Below, in pieces: positions 10,388 through 19,867 of a stretch of 53,438 nucleotides of DNA (position 1 is the stretch's first letter; each line of letters starts with the position of its first letter). Origin of the DNA: Candidatus Gottesmanbacteria bacterium (GTDB lineage: Bacteria > Patescibacteriota > Microgenomatia > JACOXO01). The notes below the pieces were generated by a model. It had not been told where the DNA came from. It searched no databases and worked only from the letters and a program-made list of their open reading frames with translations. The stretch lies in the NCBI GenBank assembly GCA_016182365.1, contig JACOXO010000016.1, forward strand, positions 1 through 53,438, written 5' to 3'. The position numbers were made by a program, and so were the translations under genes.

Positions 10388-10972
10388 CTACAGATACTTA
10401 AATTCAATTTTTGTAATTATAGAAACACTAGTTTGTGAAACTGAATTTCTAATATTCTTTATATAAAATTCGCGGTCACATAGTTTTTTGTAATCTGTTA
10501 TTTTCTGTGTAAATTCAACCCCTAATAAATGATCGTATTCATGTTGAATAACTCTTGCCAAAATACCATCTGTTGTCAGACGGAATTTTTTTCCTTTTTG
10601 GTTAAAAGCTTCTATTGTAATTTGCTTTACTCTCTTAACTGGAGCGAATAAACTTCCTCTAGCAACACTTCCACAGCCTTCATAGATAATGCTTGTATCT
10701 TTAGAAAAATTTACTATTTTTGGATTTATATAAATGCGAAGTTTATCTACCTGATCGCCTTTTCTTGCTTTTGTTTTTCTGGGTTCGGTTATGAATACTT
10801 GGTAGTTTTGGCCTATTTGCGGCGCAGCAATTCCTATTAAATCGTTTTTGATCATTGTGTCAACTAAATCTGAAATTAATTTTTTAACTAGAGAAGACTT
10901 AAATTTAACAATCACTTTATTTCTAGCTTTTAATGCGGGATGACCAATTTGAACAATATCACAAACTGCCAT
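10388..10972 (-). CDS. def: peptide deformylase
   Basis: 'GIAAPQIGQ', 'EGCGS', 'QHEYDHLLGVEF' motifs. Confidence 0.93.
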   Translation of the reverse strand: MAVCDIVQIGHPALKARNKVIVKFKSSLVKKLISDLVDTMIKNDLIGIAAPQIGQNYQVFITEPRKTKARKGDQVDKLRIYINPKIVNFSKDTSIIYEGCGSVARGSLFAPVKRVKQITIEAFNQKGKKFRLTTDGILARVIQHEYDHLLGVEFTQKITDYKKLCDREFYIKNIRNSVSQTSVSIITKIEFKYL

Positions 10973-10974
10973 AT

Positions 10975-11424
10975 CTAATTATTCCTTGAGGCTTCATACT
11001 GATCAATAAATTCATTTACTGAAGTTGACGCAATAATTCTTCCTATGGCATTAAGGGGAATATCGTCAATTTTTTTAAACCTGATGCAGGCTTTACCCAT
11101 ATTAAGCTTCTTTCCTTTTTCAGCAAAAGCATTTCTTAAAAATCCTTCGACATTTTTATCCTGATAAATATTCATCAAATACAGACCAATGTGATTTTTC
11201 TGTGAAGCAAGACCAATATATGAAAGCGGTTGTTTATTATATGTACTTGAATACCTATCCAAAGGTACTTCGTAGGAGATCATACCCCACCTTAATGTCT
11301 CTTGATATCCCTTGGGAATTTTCTTAAGAATAAAATTCCGAAGCTCTGTGATTATTTTTCTTCTAGATGCAGGAAGATCTTGGAGATATTCCTCAACTGT
11401 TGTGCTACTTTCATGTACCATCAA
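10975..11424 (-). CDS. DUF1801 domain-containing protein
   Basis: 'VEEYLQDLPASRRKIITELRNFI...ETLRWGMISYEVP' signature. Confidence 0.8.
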   Translation of the reverse strand: MMVHESSTTVEEYLQDLPASRRKIITELRNFILKKIPKGYQETLRWGMISYEVPLDRYSSTYNKQPLSYIGLASQKNHIGLYLMNIYQDKNVEGFLRNAFAEKGKKLNMGKACIRFKKIDDIPLNAIGRIIASTSVNEFIDQYEASRNN

Positions 11425-11435
11425 TATCTATTATA

Positions 11436-12194
11436 CTACTTCGCCTCAAATGATACTATTAATGGCCTGTGGTCTGACAAGTCATCTAGAGAAGACCTTT
11501 TTTCAATAATTTTTAAATTGGGGCTTATAAATACCATGTCAACAACAGCGGTAGCATAACCTGAGTCGGTTTTATATTTCATATTAAAGGTTGATTTAAA
11601 TTCTCCTTTAAAAACATTTTGTAAATGTCTTTCAATATTCTCTATGGTTTTAGTATTTGGATTTATATTAAAATCTCCAGTTAAAATAGTATTTTTCTTT
11701 TCCTTTATTTGGTTAACAATTTTATCACTCATCGCCAGTCTTTCATCTGTATCTTTTCCATCCAGACCCCAAATTCCATGCAGATTAAAAACATTAAGTT
11801 CCAAACCCGAAATATTAATTCCTGCATATATCATATTTTTAGGATAATGTGCAAATCCTGAACCGTGTTGTGAACGAATAAATTTATTGTATTGTCTGTG
11901 AAGAAAAATTGTATTTGTTTTACTTATTGGAAATCTGGAAAAAATAGCGTTACCCTGATCTCCTTGTCCTTCCGGCCAGGTCTCATACATTTCTGGTGAA
12001 TAATGGAAAAAATATTCTGGTAACAATTTTTTCAATCTTGTTAGTGACTGAAAATTCCCTGGCTGGTTAGAATCTCCGTTATATACTTCCTGAAGACACA
12101 GGATATCAAAGTTTTCCCTGGTTATAAACTTGGCAATATTATCCCAAAGTTTCCCACCCTCAAACAAATTGAGACTCAGAATTTTAATTTGCAT
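11436..12194 (-). CDS. endonuclease/exonuclease/phosphatase family protein
   Basis: 'ILSLNLFEGG', 'DILCLQEVY', 'LTGDFNINP', 'SDHRPLIV' motifs. Confidence 0.92.
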   Translation of the reverse strand: MQIKILSLNLFEGGKLWDNIAKFITRENFDILCLQEVYNGDSNQPGNFQSLTRLKKLLPEYFFHYSPEMYETWPEGQGDQGNAIFSRFPISKTNTIFLHRQYNKFIRSQHGSGFAHYPKNMIYAGINISGLELNVFNLHGIWGLDGKDTDERLAMSDKIVNQIKEKKNTILTGDFNINPNTKTIENIERHLQNVFKGEFKSTFNMKYKTDSGYATAVVDMVFISPNLKIIEKRSSLDDLSDHRPLIVSFEAK

Positions 12195-12265
12195 ATTTTG
12201 AAGTATATATTAAATATCCCAAAATAGCATGATAGTCAACTGTTAATACGTCTTATATATACATT

Positions 12266-13486
12266 ATGAAAAAGGTTGTTCTATTAGGCGTTACTGGTGG
12301 AATTGCTGCGTATAAATCACTTCAAATTGTAACCCTTTTAAAAAAGAAAAATATCGACGTTTTTATAATTCCTACTAAAAGTGCTCTTGAAATTGTACCG
12401 TTAAGAGAGTTTGAAAATGTATCTAGAAATAAAGTATATTTTAGACTTTTTGAAGATAACTTCGATTATAAAGAAGTGTTAAAAGAGAAGAAGGTAGAGC
12501 ATATTAATCTTGCAGACAAAGCTGACATTTTTGTAATCGCTCCTGCAACAGCTAACATTATTGCAAAAATTGCTCATGGAATTGCTGATGATTATTTAAC
12601 AACAACTTTACTTGCTTCAGCGTGCACGGTAATTATTTGTCCTTCGATGAACGTGAATATGTGGCGAAATCCTGCTGTTGTTGAGAACATAACGATATTA
12701 AAAAGGCGCGGATACTATATTGTAGGGCCAGACCCAGGACCCCTGGCCTGCGGATACGAAGGACAGGGAAGACTAAGAGAACCAAGTAAAATTGTAGAAG
12801 AAATTTTAATACACCTCTACAAAACTGATATTTTAAGAGGTAAAAAAATTGTCGTCACTTCAGGGGGAACTGTAGAAAAAATTGATGAAGTAAGAGTTAT
12901 CGCAAACCGCAGTTCTGGAAAAATGGGCGCGGCACTTGCTGAAACCTGTTATTTGTATGGAGCTAATGTTTTGCTACTTCGGGCAAAAAGCGCACTAAAA
13001 CCACGATACTTAATAAATGAAGAAACTTTTATAACCGCTGAGGACCTCTCCAAACTTCTGGAAAAACACGTTAAAAATGCATCAGCTCTGTTTCATGCTG
13101 CTGCAGTATCAGATTTTAAAGTTACTTCTTTCGAAGGAAAAGTTTCAAGTGAAAAATCTATTACATTAGTATTACAACCTCGAAAAAAAATCATAAATAA
13201 AATAAAGAAAATAAATCCAGATATATTATTAGTTGGATTCAAAGCGGAGTATAAATTATCAAAAAAAGATCTAACCAAAAAAGTTTCAAGTAAGTTTAAA
13301 GAGTCAAATGCTGATGTTATTATTGCAAATGATATTGCACAACAAGATGGAGGTTTTGGGTCTGATTACAATGAAATGTATATTTTTTTTAGAAATGGTA
13401 AAACTCATAAAATAAATCATGCTCCAAAAGCAGAAATTGCAAAAAGGATTTTAGATATCCTACTTCAAAACAAGTTTCTTAATTGA
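12266..13486 (+). CDS. coaBC: bifunctional phosphopantothenoylcysteine decarboxylase / phosphopantothenate-cysteine ligase
   Basis: 'GVTGGIAAYKS', 'PSMNVNMWRNPAV', 'VTSGGTVEKIDEVRVIANRSSGKMG'. Confidence 0.95.
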   Translation: MKKVVLLGVTGGIAAYKSLQIVTLLKKKNIDVFIIPTKSALEIVPLREFENVSRNKVYFRLFEDNFDYKEVLKEKKVEHINLADKADIFVIAPATANIIAKIAHGIADDYLTTTLLASACTVIICPSMNVNMWRNPAVVENITILKRRGYYIVGPDPGPLACGYEGQGRLREPSKIVEEILIHLYKTDILRGKKIVVTSGGTVEKIDEVRVIANRSSGKMGAALAETCYLYGANVLLLRAKSALKPRYLINEETFITAEDLSKLLEKHVKNASALFHAAAVSDFKVTSFEGKVSSEKSITLVLQPRKKIINKIKKINPDILLVGFKAEYKLSKKDLTKKVSSKFKESNADVIIANDIAQQDGGFGSDYNEMYIFFRNGKTHKINHAPKAEIAKRILDILLQNKFLN

Positions 13487-13953
13487 GAAAGAATAGCAGA
13501 CTCTCCATCAACGTTGTTTAACAAAATTTGGTGAGAAATTTTTGGAGTGTCAAAATTAGGAATCATTTTTTGAGCATACGTTTTATCAAGTGGAAATTCA
13601 CTTCGTTTATCTAATCTTAATTCTCTTATATTATCATCAGCAGAGATCAAAATAAATTTAGCTTGAGGAAAGTATTTAAGAATTTTTAGTCGATATTTTT
13701 CTTTAATGAACGTTTGAGCAAGAACTATTTTCGTATGGTAATTATGCAGGGTGTTCAGATGATCGATAATTTTTTCGAAAAAACGATCTCTCATCTTGTT
13801 AGTTATAGTAGCTTGTGTTTGAATTGCAAACATCATTTCTTCTGTAAGATCATTATCTCCCTCGTAGAAATGATAACCGAAATATTGAGAAAAAAATTTA
13901 GCTGTATATGTTTTTCCTGCTGCCGGAAGACCGAAAAGGATTATAAGTGACAT
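13465..13953 (-). CDS. P-loop (gluconokinase-like AAA) kinase
   Basis: Walker A 'GLPAAGKTYTAKFF', 'HFYEGDND'. Confidence 0.75.
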   Translation of the reverse strand: MSLIILFGLPAAGKTYTAKFFSQYFGYHFYEGDNDLTEEMMFAIQTQATITNKMRDRFFEKIIDHLNTLHNYHTKIVLAQTFIKEKYRLKILKYFPQAKFILISADDNIRELRLDKRSEFPLDKTYAQKMIPNFDTPKISHQILLNNVDGESAILSQLRNLF

Positions 13954-14002
13954 ATTAATCTATCAATCCCTAATGCAAGTTTATCAATATATTTATTATT
14001 TA

Positions 14003-14368
14003 TCATATCCAGACATCACTTGGTGCGGTTTTATTTCCACCAGCATCTCCAGTGTTTACAGTTCCGGCTGGTTCAACAAGTAGAATTTTACATTCTTTGG
14101 CCGCAAAAGGTTTATGTTCAACTCCTTTTGCCACAACATGCATTTCTCCCTCGTTTAAAGTAACACTACTATTCCTATAATCTATTCGAAGCTGTCCTTC
14201 TAATACTATAAACACTTCATCAGTATCCTTATGATCATGCCATGTGAAATCGCCTTCAACTCTAACCAACTTAAACTGAATATTATTCATTTGAGCGACA
14301 ATCTTTGGAGACCATTGTTCTGTAAACAGACTAAACTTTTGATGAAAATTGACCACATCTTTTTCCAT
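14003..14368 (-). CDS. cupin domain-containing protein
   Basis: '[49 protein letters not shown]'; likely start at internal Met of ORF 14003..14425. Confidence 0.88.
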   Translation of the reverse strand: MEKDVVNFHQKFSLFTEQWSPKIVAQMNNIQFKLVRVEGDFTWHDHKDTDEVFIVLEGQLRIDYRNSSVTLNEGEMHVVAKGVEHKPFAAKECKILLVEPAGTVNTGDAGGNKTAPSDVWI

Positions 14369-14384
14369 AATCCTCCTTATTGAA

Positions 14385-14597
14385 TTAATAAATTTGCAAA
14401 CAACCCAGGGTTTTGTCCTTTTCAAATAAAATAATATTTTGATTGTGTTTTTTCAACAGCTGTTTGATATTTTCAGTAGAAACATTTCCATTTCGAAGCC
14501 AAACTATTTTCGGCGGGTATCCGTAAATAAGACTTCTTTCATCCTCAAACTCTTTAACTAGCTTGCGAGAAATGTTTTGATCTAGGAGTAGTTTCAT
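14385..14597 (-). CDS. DUF5615 (PIN-like toxin) family protein, apparently internally deleted
   Basis: '[51 protein letters not shown]': N- and C-terminal DUF5615 motifs with the middle absent; ATG inside the 3' end of the DUF433 gene. Confidence 0.75.
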   Translation of the reverse strand: MKLLLDQNISRKLVKEFEDERSLIYGYPPKIVWLRNGNVSTENIKQLLKKHNQNIILFEKDKTLGCLQIY

Positions 14598-14817
14598 GGT
14601 TGGCGATGGTGAGAGCATGTTCTCTTTCGGAGGCGTAAGACAATACTGCTTTAATATCTTTTTTTGTAAGCTCAGGGAAATCACTTAAAATCTTTTTTTC
14701 ACTCATGCCGGAAGCAAGCATCTTTAAAACATCATAGACGGTAATACGCATGCCGCGAATGGTAGGTTGCCCACCGCGCTTACCTGGCTGGATGGTAATA
14801 ATGCCTTTGTAATTCAT
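14554..14817 (-). CDS. DUF433 domain antitoxin
   Basis: 'IITIQPGKRGGQPTIRGMRITVYDVLKMLASGMSEKKILSDFPELTKKDIKAVLSYASERE'. Confidence 0.9.
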   Translation of the reverse strand: MNYKGIITIQPGKRGGQPTIRGMRITVYDVLKMLASGMSEKKILSDFPELTKKDIKAVLSYASEREHALTIANHETTPRSKHFSQAS

Positions 14818-14926
14818 GTTTGTATCTTACAGTAAAGTAAAAAATAAGGCAAATTCAATTTCACTTTTTAAATTACTCTGTTTATTTCTTTTTGATCGAT
14901 AACAGTGAGTTTTGCATAATAAATAT

Positions 14927-15301
14927 TTAATAATTTGAAGGAAAATTTAAGGGTATAGTTTCTTTAGGAATGAAAAATTTGATATATAGTGATGATCCAA
15001 AAATAACAAATAATGTAATAAGGGATAATATAACTGTATATGCAATAGCAGATTCAATCGGATATTTGCTTTTCCTAACAAGTTTAAAATAAATAATATA
15101 CGCAACAATCCAATAAATAACCGATCCAATTAATCCTAAGATCTCTGTACCACAATCTGGCTTACATACTTCTAGTGGAAAAGGATAAAATGAATAATAT
15201 CTTGGGTATGTAAGATCAAAACCTGAACTGGTCAAAATATTTAAGAAAAAAAGTGGAGGAAAAATTAAAAGTGGAAATAAAAGTGTTAATATTTTTAGCA
15301 T
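14927..15301 (-). CDS. hypothetical membrane protein
   Basis: 124 aa, several hydrophobic segments. Confidence 0.5.
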   Translation of the reverse strand: MLKILTLLFPLLIFPPLFFLNILTSSGFDLTYPRYYSFYPFPLEVCKPDCGTEILGLIGSVIYWIVAYIIYFKLVRKSKYPIESAIAYTVILSLITLFVIFGSSLYIKFFIPKETIPLNFPSNY

Positions 15302-15304
15302 AAT

Positions 15305-15592
15305 TTATTTATTCTTATTTTTATAAATAATAATCTGATAAACAATTGCGCCTGTTGTAATTACTCCGGCACCTTGACCTATTATTAACACCCAATCTTT
15401 CTCAAGATAACCATGCAGTGTCCAAAGAATATATGAAAGAAATGCCAGAAAAAAGAAAATGGTTGATAATCCTTCAGTTGATCTTCTTCGATAGTTTTTT
15501 AGAAACTGATCAGGAAAACCAATTAATTTAACAAGTATTCCAACAACAACCGTAGCAACACCAATAATTGCAGCAAGTGAAAGATTGCTCAT
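15305..15592 (-). CDS. SemiSWEET/MtN3-like (PQ-loop) small transporter
   Basis: 95 aa, three TM segments, 'GFPDQFLKNYRRRSTEGLSTIFFFLAFLSYILWTLHGYLEKDWVLIIGQGAGVI'. Confidence 0.8.
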   Translation of the reverse strand: MSNLSLAAIIGVATVVVGILVKLIGFPDQFLKNYRRRSTEGLSTIFFFLAFLSYILWTLHGYLEKDWVLIIGQGAGVITTGAIVYQIIIYKNKNK

Positions 15593-15595
15593 GAA

Positions 15596-15835
15596 TTAAA
15601 TTATACTATGATTTTTAATAAACGCTCTTCCTGAACCGGATTTTAGATATTGTTCAAACATAAAGGCTGTATGTTCATTAACAAAAGCAAAATATGCTAC
15701 TAATTTTATTGGCAATCTCTTCTTAGTTGAGACTATATACCCTTTTTTATGTCTAAGTATTCTATCTTTTAAATCGTTTGTACCACCAATATAGGTATGA
15801 TCATCGGAACACATAAGTATATAAACGTAGTACAT
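15596..15835 (-). CDS. GIY-YIG nuclease family protein
   Basis: 'MYYVYILMCSDDHTYIGGTNDLKDRILRHKKG'. Confidence 0.93.
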   Translation of the reverse strand: MYYVYILMCSDDHTYIGGTNDLKDRILRHKKGYIVSTKKRLPIKLVAYFAFVNEHTAFMFEQYLKSGSGRAFIKNHSII

Positions 15836-16010
15836 AATACGGCGTTTTCGTCATACTATGACGAAATAAAGGTGCTTTCGCTAAAGCTACAGCAACCTGA
15901 AGCGGATTTATCTCGCTGAAACCTCGCCAATGAATTTAAGACTAATTTTAAAAAGAATGTGTACTGCATTAATTGCCCGCCTTCGTTGAAAACTCCGGCG
16001 AGGTGAAAGC

Positions 16011-16097
16011 GGAGAGAGTGGGATTCGAACCCACGATGCTCTTGCGAGCATGCGAGCTTTCCAGGCCCGTGCACTAGACCAACTATGCGATCTCTCC
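16011..16097 (-). tRNA. tRNA-Ser(GGA)
   Basis: acceptor GGAGAGA/TCTCTCC, anticodon loop CTGGAAA, long variable arm, T-loop GTTCGAATC; no encoded CCA. Confidence 0.95.
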
Positions 16098-16113
16098 TAA
16101 ATCAATACGTGAA

Positions 16114-16725
16114 TTATACCTTAACGCCGAGGGTGCGTAAATCTGAGGTTAGCTGTTGTGCGTTTAAACAAACAATAGCATGCATACCAAGTCTTTTAGC
16201 AACGTTGGCATGAATTTCTTTATCATCAATATAAACTGTTTCTTTTGGGTTTTTAATATTTAATCCTTTCATTATTAACTGAAATGCTCGTTTATCAGGT
16301 TTTAATAAATGGTCTTTAAATGAAGCCACAGATGCTTGAAAATATTTGGAAAAATGCACTTGTTTATCAATATAAATAAATCTATCCTCAACAGTATTAG
16401 ATAAAATTCCTAAAACATATCCATTGTTTTTCAACTTTTGTAGTAGGGGAATCATTCCATCCTTAATAGAATAACCGGATACCCAAATATCATTTAATTT
16501 TGTCCAATCATACTTTTTACCCCAACCCGTTAATGTCTTCTTCCAGAATTCTTCTTTGGTTATTTCTCCTTTTCTATAAGCACCTCCGGTTGGACTTGAT
16601 TCAGCTAGATATTCTCTAATTTGTTCTTTAGTTAAATTTAATAGAGAGCCAATTTTTTGATAAGCAAGTGTTGTCCCGCTTTCAACAATAACTCCACCTA
16701 AATCAAAAATTATATATTTAATCAT
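16114..16725 (-). CDS. HAD-IA family hydrolase
   Basis: 'IIFDLGGVIVESG', 'LGILSNTVED', 'KPDKRAFQLI', 'VYIDDKEIHANVAKRLGMHAI'. Confidence 0.92.
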   Translation of the reverse strand: MIKYIIFDLGGVIVESGTTLAYQKIGSLLNLTKEQIREYLAESSPTGGAYRKGEITKEEFWKKTLTGWGKKYDWTKLNDIWVSGYSIKDGMIPLLQKLKNNGYVLGILSNTVEDRFIYIDKQVHFSKYFQASVASFKDHLLKPDKRAFQLIMKGLNIKNPKETVYIDDKEIHANVAKRLGMHAIVCLNAQQLTSDLRTLGVKV

Positions 16726-17393
16726 AAGGATTTAACTTCTAAAAAGCTGTTGTTATTCTTAAATAGCCCTGGAACTATATTATAACTATTTTTATTAAGA
16801 GTTAAATCTAAACTCTGGAAATCTTTCCTTACAGCTTTATAGTGGAATTTTATATACTCTATTAATTTATCAGAAACATCACTCCAGCTATATTTTTCTT
16901 CTTTGATTTCTTTAATTATTGCTTCTGCACACAGTTGGTCTTCTAAAACTTTTTTATAAAATTCTCCCGCCATAACAACAGTAATATTATTTTCTTTTTT
17001 GTTATGAATATATTTTTTGACAGCCAGCATGTTATTAAACGAACAACTTACAGTATGATTAGTTAACCTCCATACACTCTCAATTGCTTTTGTTCCGTTT
17101 GAAGACATATATAAAACTATTTTATTTTTAAATTTACACTTTATAATATCTGATGGAAAATTAGAACAAATAAAAGTTTTCTTAGGAAGAGTTGTGCTTT
17201 CCCCAATAACTAAACCGTCAGGATATATTTTCTTGGCTTTATCCAAAATTTCACCGTTTATAATAATCAGCTTCTTAGGTTTCTTGGATAGGATTATGGG
17301 AATATTAGTGGTTGCTGCAAAAGCATCAACAATTATTGCTGTGCCATCAATTTTCTCCGGCAACTCCCACATCCAGTATTTGTTTATTGACAT
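16722..17393 (-). CDS. 2-phosphosulfolactate phosphatase (ComB)-like protein
   Basis: 'AIIVDAFAATTNIPIIL', 'LVIGESTTLPKKTFICSNFPSDI', 'VLYMSSNGTKAIESV', 'AGEFYKKVLEDQLCAEAI' follow the ComB motif order. Confidence 0.65.
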   Translation of the reverse strand: MSINKYWMWELPEKIDGTAIIVDAFAATTNIPIILSKKPKKLIIINGEILDKAKKIYPDGLVIGESTTLPKKTFICSNFPSDIIKCKFKNKIVLYMSSNGTKAIESVWRLTNHTVSCSFNNMLAVKKYIHNKKENNITVVMAGEFYKKVLEDQLCAEAIIKEIKEEKYSWSDVSDKLIEYIKFHYKAVRKDFQSLDLTLNKNSYNIVPGLFKNNNSFLEVKSL

Positions 17394-17443
17394 ATTAAAA
17401 GCGTGCTTCAGAATAACAGTTTTTTAGATACTTGGCAATTTGA

Positions 17444-17842
17444 CTAGCGCAGCATGGGTAAATTACCTGTAAGCGAGTTAATTTGTTCTTCAGGTCCTAC
17501 AAACCCTAAACCCATTAATGTTACAGCGTCAATACTTTTGCCTTCAACCCTTTTTCTGTACTCACTATAGCTGGTTGTGGTTTGGGCTTCTTTAGTAAAA
17601 GCCATATATTTCAAACTCATTTTCTGGGCCCGACGGCATAAATCAACTAGAGGTGTTTTCCCTGGTTTTAAAATTAAGATTGGAATTTTGGTTATTGGTA
17701 TAAATGTAATATCTTTCCCTAAAATCTCCTCACCTACTAAATCATTACCCTCAACAAATAAGCCTGAAGTGATGCAGGCAACAGCATTTGCAAGAAGACC
17801 TGTTGGAAGTGCTGGGTTAATAATGATTGATGCTTTGTACAC
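17444..17842 (-). CDS. DUF2000 domain-containing protein
   Basis: 'INPALPTGLLANAVACITSGL' with 'DITFIPITKIPILILKPG' resembles DUF2000. Confidence 0.6.
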   Translation of the reverse strand: MYKASIIINPALPTGLLANAVACITSGLFVEGNDLVGEEILGKDITFIPITKIPILILKPGKTPLVDLCRRAQKMSLKYMAFTKEAQTTTSYSEYRKRVEGKSIDAVTLMGLGFVGPEEQINSLTGNLPMLR

Positions 17843-17843
17843 A

Positions 17844-17877
17844 AACTATGTTAAAAATTTAACAACTATGTTATAAT
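17844..17877. promoter_or_regulatory. divergent intergenic region with two direct repeats AACTATGTTA, an AT-rich palindrome GTTAAAAATTTAAC and a TATAAT -10-like box
   Basis: read directly at 17844-17853 and 17863-17872; palindrome 17850-17863. Confidence 0.5.
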
Positions 17878-17906
17878 AATAACTAATTATAATTGGTAAA
17901 ATTTTT

Positions 17907-18545
17907 ATGTCAAGTGATATTGAACTGTTTCTAAAAAGAAATCCTATTTTAACTAAATATATAAAGAGTGGTCTTGTTAATATCACTTCTCTTGCCAAGT
18001 ATATTAAAAAAAGTGCTAATCTTGACCAGAAAACCACAGTCGCTTCAATTGGCATGTTTATTCGAAGATATGTTTCTAAACTTCCCAAGATTACCAATAG
18101 ATTTTATTTACCTGGTTATAAACCTCAATTAGTAATTCGAACAGGAGTGCACGAATTAATATTTATTAAAAATAAAGAAAATAGAGAAGAGAGCTTAAAG
18201 ATTTTTAAGAACATTTCTATTACTAAATATTTTTCTTGTGTTGTTGAAGGTGAGAAAGAAATTGTAGTACTAACAGACTATCCAATAAAAGATTTATTAA
18301 AGAAAAAAGGGTTGAAAAATAAAATATCACATATAACTGACGAACTTGGATTTATTTCTATTGATTTCCCAATTAAACTTAGAGAAGTTTTGGGTGTTTA
18401 TAACTATGTCACTCAAGCTCTCTTTCTGGCAAATATCTCTATACATTCTTTCCATACAATTGGAGGAGAGATACTAATTCTGGTCAAAAATCAGGATTTA
18501 ATTAAAGCACAAGAAGTCCTATCTTCGGCCCTTCAAACTGTTTAG
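17907..18545 (+). CDS. ACT-domain-like protein, possible regulator
   Basis: N-terminal helical segment 'LVNITSLAKYIKKSANLDQKTTVASIGMFIRRYV' then two ACT-like repeats ('GFISIDFPIKLREVLGVYNYVTQALFLANISIHSFHTIGGEILILVKNQDL'). Confidence 0.6.
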   Translation: MSSDIELFLKRNPILTKYIKSGLVNITSLAKYIKKSANLDQKTTVASIGMFIRRYVSKLPKITNRFYLPGYKPQLVIRTGVHELIFIKNKENREESLKIFKNISITKYFSCVVEGEKEIVVLTDYPIKDLLKKKGLKNKISHITDELGFISIDFPIKLREVLGVYNYVTQALFLANISIHSFHTIGGEILILVKNQDLIKAQEVLSSALQTV

Positions 18546-18583
18546 TATATTGCGGTGCCTAGTTGACTATGTTGGAACCTACT

Positions 18584-19471
18584 TTAAGTTCCACTATACA
18601 ACCTAATTTCTGGGTCATCTTTCAATTGAAACTTACCTTCGTTTGTTAAAACAACGTTTCTATGCACGACCTCTACTTTACCGGCACTTTTAATTGTGTC
18701 TGCTTGTTCAGTTGTAAGGGGATATAACGCAGGAAACTCTCCAAGATACTTACCTTCTTCATCAAAAACTGCTCCTGGTTGCGGGGAGTCATAAAGCGTA
18801 AAACCTTGGGGCGTTTTAAAGAGATTGAAAACATGAGCTACTTCTTCTCCATCAAACTGGTTTTCAAGAGAATATACCAGGGTGCTATCATACCCAAGAA
18901 ATCTCAGTAAGTTGTGGGTAACAGGTGCTACCTGCGCACACACAGCAATTCCTCTACCTCGGTAATCCTTAATTGACATTGTTCCATTTTGGCTAAAATC
19001 AGTGTTTTTTCTATACACACTTTCTGTGTCAAAAGATGTGCTCCCAAAATAATCATGCACTAAACCTACAACAGCAAATGGAACAGTAGTAGTAAGTGGA
19101 GCACCTTGCAGTAATCCACTTCTAGTTAAATCGACTGCTCTATGGGCAATATCAGGATATACCTCATCATCGTCAAGCCTTAATCCAGTCTTAAAAAACA
19201 TGCTTTGGACAGGAGATTGATAGTTTTCAATAACAGATTCTGGATGTATAAACTCCTCAATAGTTCCATAGGTCATAAAATAGTTTTGCGGCTTGGCTGT
19301 AGCGGCAAGATGACCTAGCCGTTCTCTGGAGAATCTGCCGATTTGTGCATCCCTCTCGGCATCATCCTCAATATGCGTAAAGCCAGATATTCTTTGGAGT
19401 ATATCGTTAGTAGGACCAAAGATACCTTCACCTCTCAGCACTCCATTGGTAAACAGTTGTTCGTGTGACAT
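18584..19471 (-). CDS. hypothetical transglutaminase-like protein
   Basis: 'GIAVCAQVAPVTHNLLRFLGYDSTLVYS...EVAHVFNLFKTPQGFTLYDSP': Cys/His/Asp arrangement. Confidence 0.5.
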   Translation of the reverse strand: MSHEQLFTNGVLRGEGIFGPTNDILQRISGFTHIEDDAERDAQIGRFSRERLGHLAATAKPQNYFMTYGTIEEFIHPESVIENYQSPVQSMFFKTGLRLDDDEVYPDIAHRAVDLTRSGLLQGAPLTTTVPFAVVGLVHDYFGSTSFDTESVYRKNTDFSQNGTMSIKDYRGRGIAVCAQVAPVTHNLLRFLGYDSTLVYSLENQFDGEEVAHVFNLFKTPQGFTLYDSPQPGAVFDEEGKYLGEFPALYPLTTEQADTIKSAGKVEVVHRNVVLTNEGKFQLKDDPEIRLYSGT

Positions 19472-19867
19472 AGCCCATAATTATACCACTTTTGTTTGGT
19501 TGGAACCTCTCAAAAATCCAATTTCAGGCACAAAATGATGATGGTAGTAATAAAAGCACTGGGAGATAATTATGCTGGTTGGAACTTGGACTAAAGAAAA
19601 ATATAGCTTGGAAAACAAACACTCTGCAATTGTTCTTAAATATTGTTCTGACCTGCGGTGTCTGTTTGAAAATATCCGAACGGAACTGGCTGGGCTCAGC
19701 GGGCGGAATTCCCCCCCCCACACACACCTTCCGCCCGCCTCGCCTTGCTTGCCCGACCGATAGGCGGGAATCGGAGTGGAAAGGACGATTTCAAGTTTTT
19801 CGCGAGCGATAACCCGCAGGCAAAACCATAAATGGTTTTGCATTTTGGCGGCAAATTTTTTATTCTT

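Noticed and set aside
10660-10690. Peptide deformylase motif EGCGS in place of EGCLS
   Set aside because: Catalytic Cys and HEYDH motif are intact; likely normal family variation.
15856-16074. 72-aa ORF overlapping tRNA-Ser(GGA)
   Set aside because: Overlaps the tRNA and GC-rich spacer; translation 'HGPGKLACSQEHRGFESHSLRF' is a typical tRNA-derived spurious ORF.
19481-19843. ORFs on both strands in the 19.5-19.85 kb region
   Set aside because: Region has a poly-C tract, CA repeats and GC-rich palindromes with overlapping ORFs on both strands and no family signature; treated as noncoding/repeat-derived.
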